A stretch of 64,000 nt of DNA from Pseudomonadota bacterium (GTDB lineage Bacteria; Desulfobacterota; Binatia; Binatales; Binataceae): NCBI GenBank assembly GCA_021325355.1, contig JAJPHI010000011.1, forward strand, positions 186,001 through 250,000, given 5' to 3'. The notes beneath the pieces were generated by a model that was not told where the DNA came from, made no database searches, and was given only the letters and a program-made list of their open reading frames with translations. The translations under genes and the position numbers were made by a program. How positions within the stretch are numbered: the stretch's first letter is position 1; every line of letters begins with the position of its first letter. Shown in pieces: positions 8,215-17,230 of the stretch.

Positions 8215-9773
8215 TTACAATTTTGTGGGTGGCGGTGGCTGCCGCGCTTGCCGTAGCGACGTTTTTGCTCGGCCGCTCGGCCAGCCGTCGTCAACATGCC
8301 CACGACGACCTCGCCGCGCGCACGGAGGCGGAGAGGTTGATCGAAGAGGCGAAGACGCGCAGCGACTTGTTAATCAAGGAGGCGGAACTCAAGGCCAAGG
8401 ATCTCACGGTGCAGGCGCGCGCCGAAGCGGAACAGGAGTTGCGCGAGCGCCGGCGCGAGTTGAACGCGATTGAAGCCAAGCTCGAAGGGCGCGAGGAGAC
8501 GCTCGAGAAACGGCTCGAGGCCTTCGAACGGCGCGAGGCGGACCTGAGCCGTCGCGACCAGGCGCTGCGCAACCGCGAGAAGGCGCTCACCGACAAGGAG
8601 GCGGAGCATCAGGCGCTGATCGACGAGGCGCGCCGGCAACTCGAAGAGGTGGCGGGGCTCACGCGCGAAGAGGCCAAGCGCGCGCTGATGGACGAGATGC
8701 TCAGCCAGGCGCGGCATGACGCTTCGCGTCAGATCCGGGTGATCGAGGAAGAAGCGCGCGAAGAGGCCGATCGGCGCGCCAAGCGGATCATCTCGATCGC
8801 CATCGAACGGCTGGCGGGCGAGTTCGTGGCCGAGCGCACGGTCTCGGTCCTCGCACTGCCGAGTGACGAGATGAAGGGCCGGATTATCGGGCGCGAGGGC
8901 CGCAATATCCGTGCGATCGAGGCCGCGACCGGCGTCGATATCATCATTGACGATACCCCCGAAGCGGTCGTGATTTCGTGTCACAATCCGATTCGCCGCG
9001 AAATCGCCCGCGTCGCGCTCGAGCGCCTGATCTCGGACGGCCGAATCCATCCGGGGCGAATCGAGGAGGTGGTACGACGCGCGGAGACGGAGGTCGAGGA
9101 ATCGATCAAGGAGGCCGGTCAGCGGGCGCTGATCGAAGTGGGCGTCCACGGGGTTCATCCAGAGCTGACCAAGCTGCTCGGGATGCTCAAGTATCGCTAC
9201 AGCTATGCCCAGAACGTGCTGATGCATTCCATCGAAGCGGCCTTTATCTGCGGCGCGATGGCGGCCGAACTCGGCCTGAATGAAAAGCAGGCGCGGCGGG
9301 CGGCGCTGCTGCACGATATCGGCAAGGCGTTGACGCATGAGGTCGAGGGATCGCACGCGTTGATCGGTGGCGAGCTCGCGCGCAAGTACGGCGAATCGGC
9401 GAAGATCGTCAATGCGATCGCGGCCCATCATGAGGAGGTCAAGGCGGAGACCATCCTGGCGCCGCTGGTCGATGCTGCCGACGCGCTGTCCGGCGCGCGG
9501 CCGGGAGCACGGCGCGAGGTGCTCGAGAGTTACGTCAAACGGCTCGAAGACCTTGAAGCGATCGCGAAATCCTTCAAGGGCGTGGATAAGTGCTTCGCCG
9601 TTCAGGCAGGGCGCGAGATGCGACTGATCGTCGAACCGAGCCAGGTGTCGGACGAGGATGCGACGATGCTGGCGCGGGATGTCGCGCGCAAGATCGAGAC
9701 CGACATGACGTATCCGGGTCAGATTCGCGTCACGGTTATCCGCGAAACCCGCGCCACGGAGCTGGCGCGCTGA
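8208..9773 (+). CDS. rny: Ribonuclease Y
   Basis: A 521-residue membrane-anchored endoribonuclease that initiates mRNA decay. Residues 2-22 form the N-terminal transmembrane helix, followed by a long charged coiled coil to about residue 200. A KH domain contains GRIIGREGRNIRAIEAATGV. The HD domain contains ALLHDIGKALTHE (His-Asp near residue 369) and AAHHEE. The GTG start at 8208 has a strong RBS (GGGAGG) upstream. RNase Y is typical of Firmicutes but also occurs in delta-type lineages. A hairpin follows the stop. Confidence 0.96.
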   Translation: MLITILWVAVAAALAVATFLLGRSASRRQHAHDDLAARTEAERLIEEAKTRSDLLIKEAELKAKDLTVQARAEAEQELRERRRELNAIEAKLEGREETLEKRLEAFERREADLSRRDQALRNREKALTDKEAEHQALIDEARRQLEEVAGLTREEAKRALMDEMLSQARHDASRQIRVIEEEAREEADRRAKRIISIAIERLAGEFVAERTVSVLALPSDEMKGRIIGREGRNIRAIEAATGVDIIIDDTPEAVVISCHNPIRREIARVALERLISDGRIHPGRIEEVVRRAETEVEESIKEAGQRALIEVGVHGVHPELTKLLGMLKYRYSYAQNVLMHSIEAAFICGAMAAELGLNEKQARRAALLHDIGKALTHEVEGSHALIGGELARKYGESAKIVNAIAAHHEEVKAETILAPLVDAADALSGARPGARREVLESYVKRLEDLEAIAKSFKGVDKCFAVQAGREMRLIVEPSQVSDEDATMLARDVARKIETDMTYPGQIRVTVIRETRATELAR

Positions 9774-9778
9774 GCGCG

Positions 9779-9813
9779 TAACGGTCGGCGCCGAGTGGCG
9801 GCGCTGACCGTTA
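9779..9813 (+). terminator. Hairpin after rny
   Basis: TAACGGTC (9779-9786) pairs with GACCGTTA (9806-9813), with further GC pairing inside (GCGCC against GGCGGC). No clear T-run follows, so it may act as an mRNA 3' stabiliser or a weak terminator. Confidence 0.45.
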
Positions 9814-9922
9814 ATCCTCGATCAGACCTACGACCCGCAGCTTTCGTCTCCGCCGGGCCGTCGGGAGACGGTCGTGCGCGGCGGCTTGGCGCATCCGATG
9901 CCCAAGGGTTAGAATCGGCCTC

Positions 9923-10456
9923 ATGCCGACGACGCGCGAGGTTCTGACGAGCACCCTGGCGCTGGAGCGCCAGAGCATGGCGCTCTATGCGCGCTTTGCC
10001 AGGATCTTCCGTGATAATCCGCCGTTGCATGAGTTCTGGTTCGGGATGGCGCGAGACGAGGCCCGACACGTCGGCGCCCTCGAACTGGTGGCGACGGTTC
10101 TCGACAACGAAGGGCAGCTCGATGAGCCGAGTCCGGTGCCGATCGGCGCGGATGAAATCGAGCGGCTGCGCGGCGACCTCGAGCGCCATCTGAGGGCGCC
10201 GGCCGCAGAGTTGTCAATCGAGCGGGCGCTGACGATTGCGCTCGAGGTGGAAGAGACGGAACTCGAGGACCTGGTCGGCGATCTGCTCAAGGGTCTGCAA
10301 CAGCGCGACGAATATGAACGCTGTCAGCGTCTGCTGGTCCATGACCTCGGCGAGCTAAGCTACATGATCGAGCAGCATTGTCAGGATCCGACGCTGCTCC
10401 AGCGCTGTGATCGGCTGGTCGATCATCACGCCGCGATTCTGCACGCGACGGAGTAA
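9923..10456 (+). CDS. Ferritin-like/rubrerythrin-type four-helix protein
   Basis: A 177-residue all-helical protein. Helix 1 contains LERQSMALYARFA and helix 2 the ExxH pair in ARDEARHVGALE, the diiron-ligand spacing of ferritin-like domains. Later helices contain ALEVEETELEDL (Glu) and HDLGELSYMIEQH. This suggests a diiron carboxylate protein, possibly in peroxide or iron handling. No C-terminal rubredoxin Cys-X2-Cys domain is present, so it is not a complete rubrerythrin. It stands alone between rny and a minus-strand cluster. Confidence 0.7.
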   Translation: MPTTREVLTSTLALERQSMALYARFARIFRDNPPLHEFWFGMARDEARHVGALELVATVLDNEGQLDEPSPVPIGADEIERLRGDLERHLRAPAAELSIERALTIALEVEETELEDLVGDLLKGLQQRDEYERCQRLLVHDLGELSYMIEQHCQDPTLLQRCDRLVDHHAAILHATE

Positions 10457-10464
10457 TTGCAGGT

Positions 10465-10797
10465 CTAGCTGTCGGGACCCTTGGCGGCGGCCTTGTTCTT
10501 CTGGCGCTCGCGCTCGATAGCGGCATCGATACCGATGACGGTATAGCCCAACTGGTTCAGAAACTTGTAGAGACGGAGCACGAACTCGCGCGGGGTATTG
10601 GCCTCCCACGAGCGCATCGCGTCCTCGGTTTCGAGCAGGTCGGGCAGCCAGCCGTGGCGCTTGCTGATAACCTCGTTGAGCAGCGACGCCATCATATCGG
10701 CGCGTGCCGCGATGCCATTCGAAGAGGGATCGTAGGGTCCGTGGGCCCATCCCATCTTCTGGCCGACTTCCCATACATCTTTGCCGGTCAGCCGCAT
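10465..10797 (-). CDS. Conserved-looking hypothetical protein, 110 aa
   Basis: A soluble protein of 110 residues that I do not recognise. It is helical and charged, begins MRLTGKDVWEVGQKMGW and ends in a Lys/Ala-rich tail. There is no signal peptide or membrane segment. A good RBS (GGGGAGG) precedes ATG 10797 on the minus strand, which supports real expression. It lies 170 bases downstream of the cyclase-family gene on the same strand and may be co-transcribed with it. Confidence 0.6.
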   Translation of the reverse strand: MRLTGKDVWEVGQKMGWAHGPYDPSSNGIAARADMMASLLNEVISKRHGWLPDLLETEDAMRSWEANTPREFVLRLYKFLNQLGYTVIGIDAAIERERQKNKAAAKGPDS

Positions 10798-10968
10798 AAT
10801 CCGAACCTCCCCGAACCGCCGATGCAGCTAGAAGATTTTGCCGTCAAGCGCTTTAACCCAGCGATCTTAAGTCGCGGTTCACGGTTTCGTCAATTCAGTT
10901 GAGCGCTTCGCCAAATGATATGAGGAGCGGCGAGGGCGCGCGATACGCGGCCCTCGCCGGCCCCAAGA

Positions 10969-11934
10969 TTATTTGATCGCGATCGGATTGACCGACGAGC
11001 CGCAGCCATAGACCAACTTGATCGGGGCGCCGGCAAACAGGAAGGTGTACTGCTTGTCGCGGTCGCAATCGTCGGCGAGGTCTTTGAGCCAGACGATCTC
11101 GTTGAAGATGACGCCGAGGTTGCACAGCAGAGCGCCATGCAGCAGGGCCATGCCGCCGGTCTCCTTGTGCACCGCCTGCTCGCAACCGACGTTGTCCGCA
11201 CTGATCGAGACGATCTCCATTTCGTAGAACCAGTCAACGAGCTGGCGGCTGTATTCGAGGCCCGGTTCAACGAACCTGCCGCCGGGGAAGAGCCCGTTGA
11301 CGCCCTCTTCGTAGAAGCGATTCAACCAGCCGGTGTGAAGCACGAGGATATCGTGCTTTTCGATGGTGACGCCCTGTTTTTTGGCGGCGCCCAGCAGGTC
11401 ATCGACGGTGACCCCTTCGCCCTCGTCGAGGTGCTTTTTGCCCTTGTAGCGGGCGGCGTCGATCAGGATGCCGCGACCGACGACGCCTTTGTTGGCGATG
11501 GGCTCGATGGAGCATTTCTGCAGGCCGCCGATCGTGGTCTTCGAATCATAGCCATTATAGATTTTGTCCCCGTACCAGGCGTGACCGAGCGCGTCGTACT
11601 GCGTGGTCGATTGCGGGAACATCGTGATCACGTCGTCGGAGTACTTGAGGCCGCCGGGGAAGGGTTTATCGCGTCCCGAGATATACGATCCCTCGTCGTG
11701 GGTCAGCGTGTGAATCGGCTGCGAGCGGATCGGATGGGTGGGGTCGCCCTGCGGTCGCGCGACCGGCACCCCGAGCATGAAGACCTTGCCCTGCCTGACC
11801 GCGCGCACGCCGCGCAGGACTTCGTCGTTGGTGAGAAAATTGAGGCAGCCGATTTCATCGTTGGCGCCCCATCGACCCCAGTTCTTGGGATGATCCTTGA
11901 GCAGTTCGGTCATTTCGATTGGCTTATCCGGCAC
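10969..11934 (-). CDS. Cyclase-family (kynurenine formamidase-like) hydrolase
   Basis: A 321-residue member of the PF04199 cyclase family of metal-dependent amide or ester hydrolases. Instead of the classical HxGTHxD motif it has TTQYDALGHAW, the variant seen in a subgroup of annotated cyclase proteins; the Asp and second His are kept. Other family segments are GVVGRGILIDAARYKG and DILVLHTGWL. The start is GTG 11934, preceded by AAAAGGAGGACC. It is followed upstream on the same strand by a zinc alcohol dehydrogenase, with a 39-base gap, and both probably serve one degradative pathway. Substrate unknown. Confidence 0.82.
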   Translation of the reverse strand: MPDKPIEMTELLKDHPKNWGRWGANDEIGCLNFLTNDEVLRGVRAVRQGKVFMLGVPVARPQGDPTHPIRSQPIHTLTHDEGSYISGRDKPFPGGLKYSDDVITMFPQSTTQYDALGHAWYGDKIYNGYDSKTTIGGLQKCSIEPIANKGVVGRGILIDAARYKGKKHLDEGEGVTVDDLLGAAKKQGVTIEKHDILVLHTGWLNRFYEEGVNGLFPGGRFVEPGLEYSRQLVDWFYEMEIVSISADNVGCEQAVHKETGGMALLHGALLCNLGVIFNEIVWLKDLADDCDRDKQYTFLFAGAPIKLVYGCGSSVNPIAIK

Positions 11935-11973
11935 GTTGGTCCTCCTTTTTTTCGGGACAGTTGATCAGATGAA

Positions 11974-13083
11974 CTACAGTTTCGGATCCAGGCAGACGGA
12001 GACCGCCTGCACGCCGGGCACGCGACCGGCGAGAGTCAGTATTGCGCGTTCGAGCGCTTCGAGCGCGAACGTATGGGTATGCATCTTTTCGAAAGGATAG
12101 CGGCCCGATTCTATTAGTTTCACGGCCGCCTCAAACGAATCATAATCCGCGTTCTTGACCCCGCGGATGGTCAATTCCTTGGTGAATATGCGGTCGTTGC
12201 GCAGGTTCGGAATCGCCGCCGTCGGGCCTTTGACGCCGGCGAGGATGATGGTACCGCCGGGCCGGGCGATCTCGACCGCTTTGGCGATCGGTTCCATGGT
12301 TTCGGCGGTGACATCGACGACCACGTCGGCGCCGTCGCCGTGCGTCAGTTCGCGCATCCGCGCGACCACGTCGTCCTCGGCGTAGAGCGTCCAATCGGCG
12401 CCGAAGCCTTCGGCCAGTCGGAGACGGTGGGCGCTCGCGCGCCGGGCGATAATCGCGACGTGCGCCGCGCCGGCTTCGCGCGCTGCGGCAACGCAGGCGA
12501 GGCCGCGTTGACCGGCCCCGAAGATCGCGACGGTATCGCCAATCTTGGTGCCGGGCACGCGATGAGCCCAACTGATGCCTGCGGCGATGGGTTGATAGAG
12601 CGCCGCCAGCTCGGGTGAGGTGCTGGCTGAAACCTTGTGCAGGACGGCCTCGGGATCGAGATACATGTATTCGGCCATCCCGCCCCAGAGCGCCGGCGGG
12701 ACCGCCGTCGAGATAAAGCCGCAGGCTGAAATCGAGGCGCCGGGGCGGCCGACGCGGCAGTTGCGATAGTCGCCGCGTTTGCAAGCCGCACAATGACCGC
12801 ATCCGCGGGTCGGCTCGACCGCGACCCGGTCGCCGGCGCTGAGACCCCAGCGGCGCGCCGCTTCGGGGCCGATCTCCTCGATGATGCCGACCGGTTCGTG
12901 ACCGGGAATCATCGGCAGGCTCAGAATGCCGTCAAGCTTGCCGTCGTACTGATCAACGTCGCTGCCGCAGATGCCGCAGGCTTCGACGCGCAGCAGCGCG
13001 TCGTCGGTGCCGATCTTCGGCAGCGCGAAGCGTTGGATCTCGAACCGTTTGGGGGCGACCTGCACGACTGCCCGAGCATTCAT
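11974..13083 (-). CDS. Zinc-dependent alcohol dehydrogenase (MDR family)
   Basis: A 369-residue medium-chain dehydrogenase. Catalytic zinc ligands are visible in CGICGSD and PGHE. The structural zinc loop is CGHCAACKRGDYRNC, with four Cys. The nucleotide-binding segment is GAGQRGLACVAAAREAG. It oxidises an unidentified alcohol or polyol with NAD(P). ATG 13083 is the start. A near-perfect palindrome sits 18 bases upstream (13101-13115) and probably binds a regulator. It is likely in an operon with the cyclase-family hydrolase downstream. Confidence 0.9.
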   Translation of the reverse strand: MNARAVVQVAPKRFEIQRFALPKIGTDDALLRVEACGICGSDVDQYDGKLDGILSLPMIPGHEPVGIIEEIGPEAARRWGLSAGDRVAVEPTRGCGHCAACKRGDYRNCRVGRPGASISACGFISTAVPPALWGGMAEYMYLDPEAVLHKVSASTSPELAALYQPIAAGISWAHRVPGTKIGDTVAIFGAGQRGLACVAAAREAGAAHVAIIARRASAHRLRLAEGFGADWTLYAEDDVVARMRELTHGDGADVVVDVTAETMEPIAKAVEIARPGGTIILAGVKGPTAAIPNLRNDRIFTKELTIRGVKNADYDSFEAAVKLIESGRYPFEKMHTHTFALEALERAILTLAGRVPGVQAVSVCLDPKL

Positions 13084-13100
13084 CGTTCTCGACCGCTTTC

Positions 13101-13115
13101 CCAGTCAGTGACTGG
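13101..13115. promoter_or_regulatory. Palindromic operator candidate upstream of the alcohol dehydrogenase
   Basis: CCAGTCAGTGACTGG is a perfect 7-bp inverted repeat around a central G. It lies between the ADH start (13083, minus) and the divergent membrane-protein gene (13210, plus). Size and symmetry resemble TetR-family operators; no regulator gene is adjacent. Confidence 0.5.
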
Positions 13116-13209
13116 CGTCAGGCGCAACTCTAAAACTTTTCGAACGGAAGTAAAAATCTGGAGGGCGGTTTTTCATTTTTGTTCAGCGGACGGATCGGAG
13201 TAAGGTGGG

Positions 13210-13614
13210 GTGGCGATGGCGAGAGTCGTCGAAATTCGCCGCTACCTGCCGCACGAGCCAACGCCGGCCGCGCTCGCGCAGGCCCGCGAACGCCAGGAGG
13301 CGCTGAGCGTTCGGATCCTGTTGTGGGGCTTCCTGACCACTGCGGTCGTGTTGTGCGCGATCGTGGCCACGGCGCTGGCGAAGACCTGGCTGGAGTTGCT
13401 GATCTTTTCGGGCATCCTGGTGATCTTCGTGCTGACCAAGATCTTTCTCGCCAACGCCCTGTTCTATCTGATGATGCACTACGACACGGACGGTCACGCC
13501 GCGCCGCCGGCGCCCGCGCGACGCAACGTGCTACCGTTCAGAGGCGGGCGGCGCGAGCTTGTCGCCGCGCTGACCCGCCGCGGCGCGCGCCAGTCCGCAG
13601 GTCGCGGCGACTGA
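13210..13614 (+). CDS. Small two-helix membrane protein
   Basis: A 134-residue protein with two transmembrane segments, about residues 36-57 (ILLWGFLTTAVVLCAIVATA) and 62-87, a basic N-terminal region and an Arg-rich C-terminal tail. No family recognised. Start GTG 13210, with ATG 13216 an equal candidate. It diverges from the alcohol dehydrogenase operon. The 256 bases after it hold only the terminator of the convergent gene. Confidence 0.55.
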   Translation: MAMARVVEIRRYLPHEPTPAALAQARERQEALSVRILLWGFLTTAVVLCAIVATALAKTWLELLIFSGILVIFVLTKIFLANALFYLMMHYDTDGHAAPPAPARRNVLPFRGGRRELVAALTRRGARQSAGRGD

Positions 13615-13792
13615 ACCGTCACGCCGTCAGGCAAAAGCCGCGCACGCAAAATAAGTTGGTCATCGTCGGCGATTGCGGGCCTGGTGCTGCGCAGCCGCCG
13701 CGTGTTGTAAGAGCTTCCCGCGACCGCCGGATAGAAGTTTTTTTCGGGGGTCGGGATCTTTGCAACCTGGCGCCCCCGGTCCTCAGAAGAAA

Positions 13793-13818
13793 GGAGGCTG
13801 AGCGGATGCTCAGCCTCC
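13793..13818 (-). terminator. Rho-independent terminator of the D-aminoacylase-like gene
   Basis: A perfect 11-bp stem (13793-13803 with 13808-13818) closes a 4-base loop. Read on the minus strand it is followed by TTTCTTCT. It lies about 50 bases after the stop of the minus-strand amidohydrolase. Confidence 0.75.
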
Positions 13819-13870
13819 CGATTGGTATTTCGGCACGTCCGCCGACGGAAGCGCGCCGAAAGGTTTCAGT

Positions 13871-15589
13871 CTAGGCGCCGCGGCGCAGCAGTTTGCCCGG
13901 CGTCTCGTTCGTGCACTTATTGTCTTCGAACGTCGGCACGCCGTTGACCAGGATTGCGCTGTACCCTTCGGCGCGCTGCACGCGACGCCATTCGCCGCCG
14001 GGGAAGTCATGCACGATTTCGAGCGGCTTGATGGCGAGCTTGTCGAGGTCGTACACGACGATGTCGGCGCAGGCGCCTTCGACCAGCGTGCCGCGATTCT
14101 TGAAGCCGGCGCACATCGCCGGATGCGCGCTCAGGCGGAAATGGATCTCTTCGAGCGGCAGGATGTCGTTGTCGCGCCCCATCTTGATAATCGCTTCGGT
14201 CGAGTAGCGTCCGCCCGAGAAGAACTTGGTATGCGCGCCGCCGTCGGAGACACCGAAGATGGCCATTCCGGGAGAGGTGACCATCTCCTTCAGATAATCG
14301 CTGCGGACGTTGATAGGCGGCGTGTAGAACTCGGTGTTCAGGCCGTCGGCGCAGGCGATATCGAGCATCACATCGACCGGATGCTTGCCTTCCTCATCGG
14401 CGATCTCGCCAATCTTGCGATCCTGGTATTTCTGCAGCGACGGTTCCTTGCAGGTCAGGATGAAGATGTCGCGGACATTGTTGGTGATGAGTCCGGTCAT
14501 CTCGTCGACCTTACGCAGGCCCGGCCGTCGTTCGGGATCGCTCAGCTTCATCAGACGATCTTCAACCGGGCCGGTCGTGACCTCGCGCCATGCCGGCATG
14601 TCGTCCCAGAGGTTCCAGTCCTTGAAGGTGAAGAGGAAGCCGACCTCGAGGGTCGCACTCTGGCCGTAAACGCGGATGCCCCGTTTGGCGCAGCTTTCGA
14701 TCCAGCGCACCTGGCGGCGGAAGCGCTCGGGGTAGCGGTCATTGATCGCGATCGCGTTGTAAAGGATTGGCCGTCCGGCGGCGAGCGCCAGTTCCTCGTA
14801 GTGCTTCTCGGTGTGGTCCTGCGCGTCGCCTTCGTAGCGGCTGGCGTTGGGAATGTAGGACATCTGAATGAAGCCCTCATTGCGCTCGCCCAACACCTTT
14901 GCGAGTTCGATCGCGGTCTCGTCGTGCATCAGGTCGGTGACCATCGGGGTGCCGTCATAATCGGCCTGCACGCTGTTCTCGCCGAAGCGCTGCGCCGACC
15001 ATCCGCACGCGCCATGGTCCATCGCCTCGTTGATGATGCGCTTCATTTCGGCGGTTTCGGCCGGCGTCGGCATCCGCCCCGACTTGGCGTCTTCGAGACC
15101 CATCGCCCAGATCATTACGGGAGCCATCGGCACGAACGGCAGCATGTTGACGCCTTTGGGATGGCGGTCGACGCTGTCGAGGAACTCGGGGTAGGTGACC
15201 CAATCCCACGGCAGCCCGGCCTTCATCGCGGCGTAGGGGATGGCCTCGGTGCGCGTCATCGTGAGCATCGCGCGGTCACGGAACTCGGGCTTGACCGGCG
15301 CGAAACCGAAGCCGCAGTTGCCGATCACGATCGAGGTGACGCCGTGCCAGCTCGAAATCGTGCAATAAGGATCCCAGAACAACTGGGCGTCGTAGTGGGT
15401 GTGAAGATCGACGAAACCGGGGGCGACGAATTGGCCGCCGGCGTCGATCACTTTTTTGCCCTGATGGCTCTTGAGATAGCCGAGCTGGGCGATCTTGCCA
15501 TCCTTGATCCCGACATCACCGCGATAACGCGGCATGCGGGTGCCGTCGATAATCGTGCCGCCTCTGATTATTACATCGAATTCCGCCAT
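13871..15589 (-). CDS. Amidohydrolase, N-acyl-D-amino-acid deacylase-like
   Basis: A 572-residue amidohydrolase of the D-aminoacylase/dihydroorotase-like group. The N-terminal beta segment leads to FVAPGFVDLHTHYDAQ, with the metal-binding HxH and Asp. GNCGFGFAP carries the Cys that is a metal ligand in D-aminoacylases. GAHTKFF and EGACADIVVYD complete the domain. Related enzymes hydrolyse N-acyl-D-amino acids, but many homologues of this length in environmental genomes have no known substrate. ATG 15589 follows the RBS GGAGG. A possible promoter lies at 15668-15696, and a clear terminator follows the gene. Confidence 0.85.
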   Translation of the reverse strand: MAEFDVIIRGGTIIDGTRMPRYRGDVGIKDGKIAQLGYLKSHQGKKVIDAGGQFVAPGFVDLHTHYDAQLFWDPYCTISSWHGVTSIVIGNCGFGFAPVKPEFRDRAMLTMTRTEAIPYAAMKAGLPWDWVTYPEFLDSVDRHPKGVNMLPFVPMAPVMIWAMGLEDAKSGRMPTPAETAEMKRIINEAMDHGACGWSAQRFGENSVQADYDGTPMVTDLMHDETAIELAKVLGERNEGFIQMSYIPNASRYEGDAQDHTEKHYEELALAAGRPILYNAIAINDRYPERFRRQVRWIESCAKRGIRVYGQSATLEVGFLFTFKDWNLWDDMPAWREVTTGPVEDRLMKLSDPERRPGLRKVDEMTGLITNNVRDIFILTCKEPSLQKYQDRKIGEIADEEGKHPVDVMLDIACADGLNTEFYTPPINVRSDYLKEMVTSPGMAIFGVSDGGAHTKFFSGGRYSTEAIIKMGRDNDILPLEEIHFRLSAHPAMCAGFKNRGTLVEGACADIVVYDLDKLAIKPLEIVHDFPGGEWRRVQRAEGYSAILVNGVPTFEDNKCTNETPGKLLRRGA

Positions 15590-15667
15590 GGGTTTTGCCT
15601 CCGTCCGGGGGACCGCGGAAAGCGAGTTGCTGTCCGCCCAAGCCCTAATGCCCCACCGTAGTCTGGC

Positions 15668-15696
15668 TTATAGCGAACCTTGCCGGTCGGCATCAA
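15668..15696 (-). promoter_or_regulatory. Predicted promoter of the D-aminoacylase-like gene
   Basis: On the minus strand TTGATG (15696-15691), a 17-base spacer and TATAAG (15673-15668) lie about 80 bases before the ATG at 15589. Just upstream, ACTTTCT (15710-15716) and AGAAAGT (15720-15726) form an inverted repeat that could be an operator. Confidence 0.4.
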
Positions 15697-15857
15697 GTTC
15701 CGAGGAAATACTTTCTCGCAGAAAGTTTCCGCTCGGCAGTTTAACGAGGGTGAAACATAACCTCGGCGAAGGGTCTTTCCGCTCAGTCGGCGGCGGGTTA
15801 CCATCTGGTCAAGGGGACATCCTCGGGTTGGTCGGGGTAAACTCCGGGAAGCGTGGG

Positions 15858-16607
15858 ATGCCGACGATGTCGCGCGAACGAACGATGAAGGACAAAGCTG
15901 CCGAAGCGCCGCGCGTCGTGATCGATTTCGATCTCATCCGTCGCATCGGCGGGCGCAATTTTCGCGATTTGGGAGGGCGTCCGGCTGCCAGCGGGCGGCG
16001 CGTGCGACCCGGGATGGTTTATCGCTCGGCGCATCTGGCGCATCTCAATGCCGACGGTGAGCATCCGCTGACCGCGATCCAGTTGCGGACACTGGTTACC
16101 CTGCAGAGTCGGCTCGAAGTCCGCCATCTGGGTCCGCCGCGCTCGGAGTTCCTGGCCTCGGGCGTACGCTGGGAGCATATCCCGATCGGCGACACCTGGT
16201 TTCGCGAAGACGGCTTTCACAAGATCGACACGAAGCCCGGCCACGAGCATCTGGTGATTCTGACGGAGTTCATCGAGGACTGGCAGAGCTTCTTCAAGCT
16301 CCTGGCCGAGCGTGACGTCTATCCGCTCGTGTTCCATTGTTCGGCCGGACGCGATCGTACGGGGGTCGGCGCGGCGATGCTGCTCGAATTGCTGGGCGTC
16401 AACCGCGAGCTTATCGTGGCCGACTTCCTGCTCAGCAACGAGGCGTTTCCGCAACTGCCGCTGAGCCCGACCCAGCTCCAGCCGATTTTCGAGATGATCG
16501 ACGAAAACGGCGGTATCGAGGGGTTCATGCACGAAGTGATTGGGCTTGATCGCACCGATCTCGAAGTCATCCGCGAGGACCTGCTGGAGCCCGCATCGCG
16601 GCATTAA
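15858..16607 (+). CDS. Tyrosine-protein phosphatase (Y_phosphatase3 type)
   Basis: A 249-residue dual-specificity-like phosphatase. The P-loop HCSAGRDRTG has the CX5R active site at about residue 159. The N-terminal NFRDLGG and RPGMVYRSAHL motifs are typical of the PF13350 family, which in bacteria dephosphorylates phosphotyrosine or phosphoinositides. The start is ATG 15858, with ATG 15867 possible; longer in-frame extensions run into the promoter region of the divergent amidohydrolase. The stop overlaps the stop of the convergent histidine phosphatase by 3 bases. Confidence 0.88.
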   Translation: MPTMSRERTMKDKAAEAPRVVIDFDLIRRIGGRNFRDLGGRPAASGRRVRPGMVYRSAHLAHLNADGEHPLTAIQLRTLVTLQSRLEVRHLGPPRSEFLASGVRWEHIPIGDTWFREDGFHKIDTKPGHEHLVILTEFIEDWQSFFKLLAERDVYPLVFHCSAGRDRTGVGAAMLLELLGVNRELIVADFLLSNEAFPQLPLSPTQLQPIFEMIDENGGIEGFMHEVIGLDRTDLEVIREDLLEPASRH

Positions 16608-17230
16608 CCGTCAGGCGCGAGATGCGCCTCGAAGTCGACCAGCTCGGCGCGCCAGCCGCCGTCATTCCCGCGGCGAAGGACCTGAATCGAGCCGAGCGCG
16701 ATCTCCGGGCGCACGCCGGTTAGACGATCGCTGATCACGCGGATAACGCCGCGATGAGCGACGATGAGGGACGTGCCCTCCGCCAGCGCCGAGCCGATAC
16801 GGTCGAGACCGCGTTCCACCCTGAGGCGAAACGCGCGACGGTTCTCGCCGTTGGGATAGATATAATCCTCGGCGAGGCGGTCGCGGTTCCAGCGCGCGAA
16901 CTCGGCCGGAAAGCGCCGCGCGATTTCTTCGGCGGTAAGCCCTTCGAAATCGCCGAAGTCGACTTCGGCAAATTCCGGCACCGCGATGATTGAGGGGCCG
17001 CCGCCGGCAACAATCCGCGCGCTCTCGCGCGCCCGCTCAAGCGGGCTGCTGAAGACCCTATCGAAACGAGCGAGATTGAAGCGCGCAAGCAGCGCCGCGC
17101 GCGCCGCCGCCATCTGTGCGCGTCCGGATGCGGCGAGCGCGAGATCGGTTCGACCATAGTAGCGGATGCGCGAGTTGCCGACGGTTTCGCCATGGCGCAC
17201 GAGTATCAGGCGGCCGGCGTCGGCCGTCAT
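16604..17230 (-). CDS. Histidine phosphatase family protein (phosphoglycerate mutase-like)
   Basis: A 208-residue branch-1 histidine phosphatase. LILVRHGETVGNS contains the phosphorylated His (RHGE), and VAHRGVIRV holds the second catalytic His. VFSSPLERARESA and FGDFEGLTAEEI are the remaining conserved segments. Such enzymes include cofactor-dependent mutases, alpha-ribazole phosphatase and sugar phosphatases; the exact role is unclear. ATG 17230 overlaps the TGA of the upstream methyltransferase (ATGA), which fixes this start and indicates translational coupling. Confidence 0.85.
   Translation of the reverse strand: MTADAGRLILVRHGETVGNSRIRYYGRTDLALAASGRAQMAAARAALLARFNLARFDRVFSSPLERARESARIVAGGGPSIIAVPEFAEVDFGDFEGLTAEEIARRFPAEFARWNRDRLAEDYIYPNGENRRAFRLRVERGLDRIGSALAEGTSLIVAHRGVIRVISDRLTGVRPEIALGSIQVLRRGNDGGWRAELVDFEAHLAPDG

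Noticed and set aside
14009-15661. A 550-residue open frame on the plus strand
   Set aside because: Antisense to the D-aminoacylase-like gene, which has metal motifs, an RBS and a terminator.
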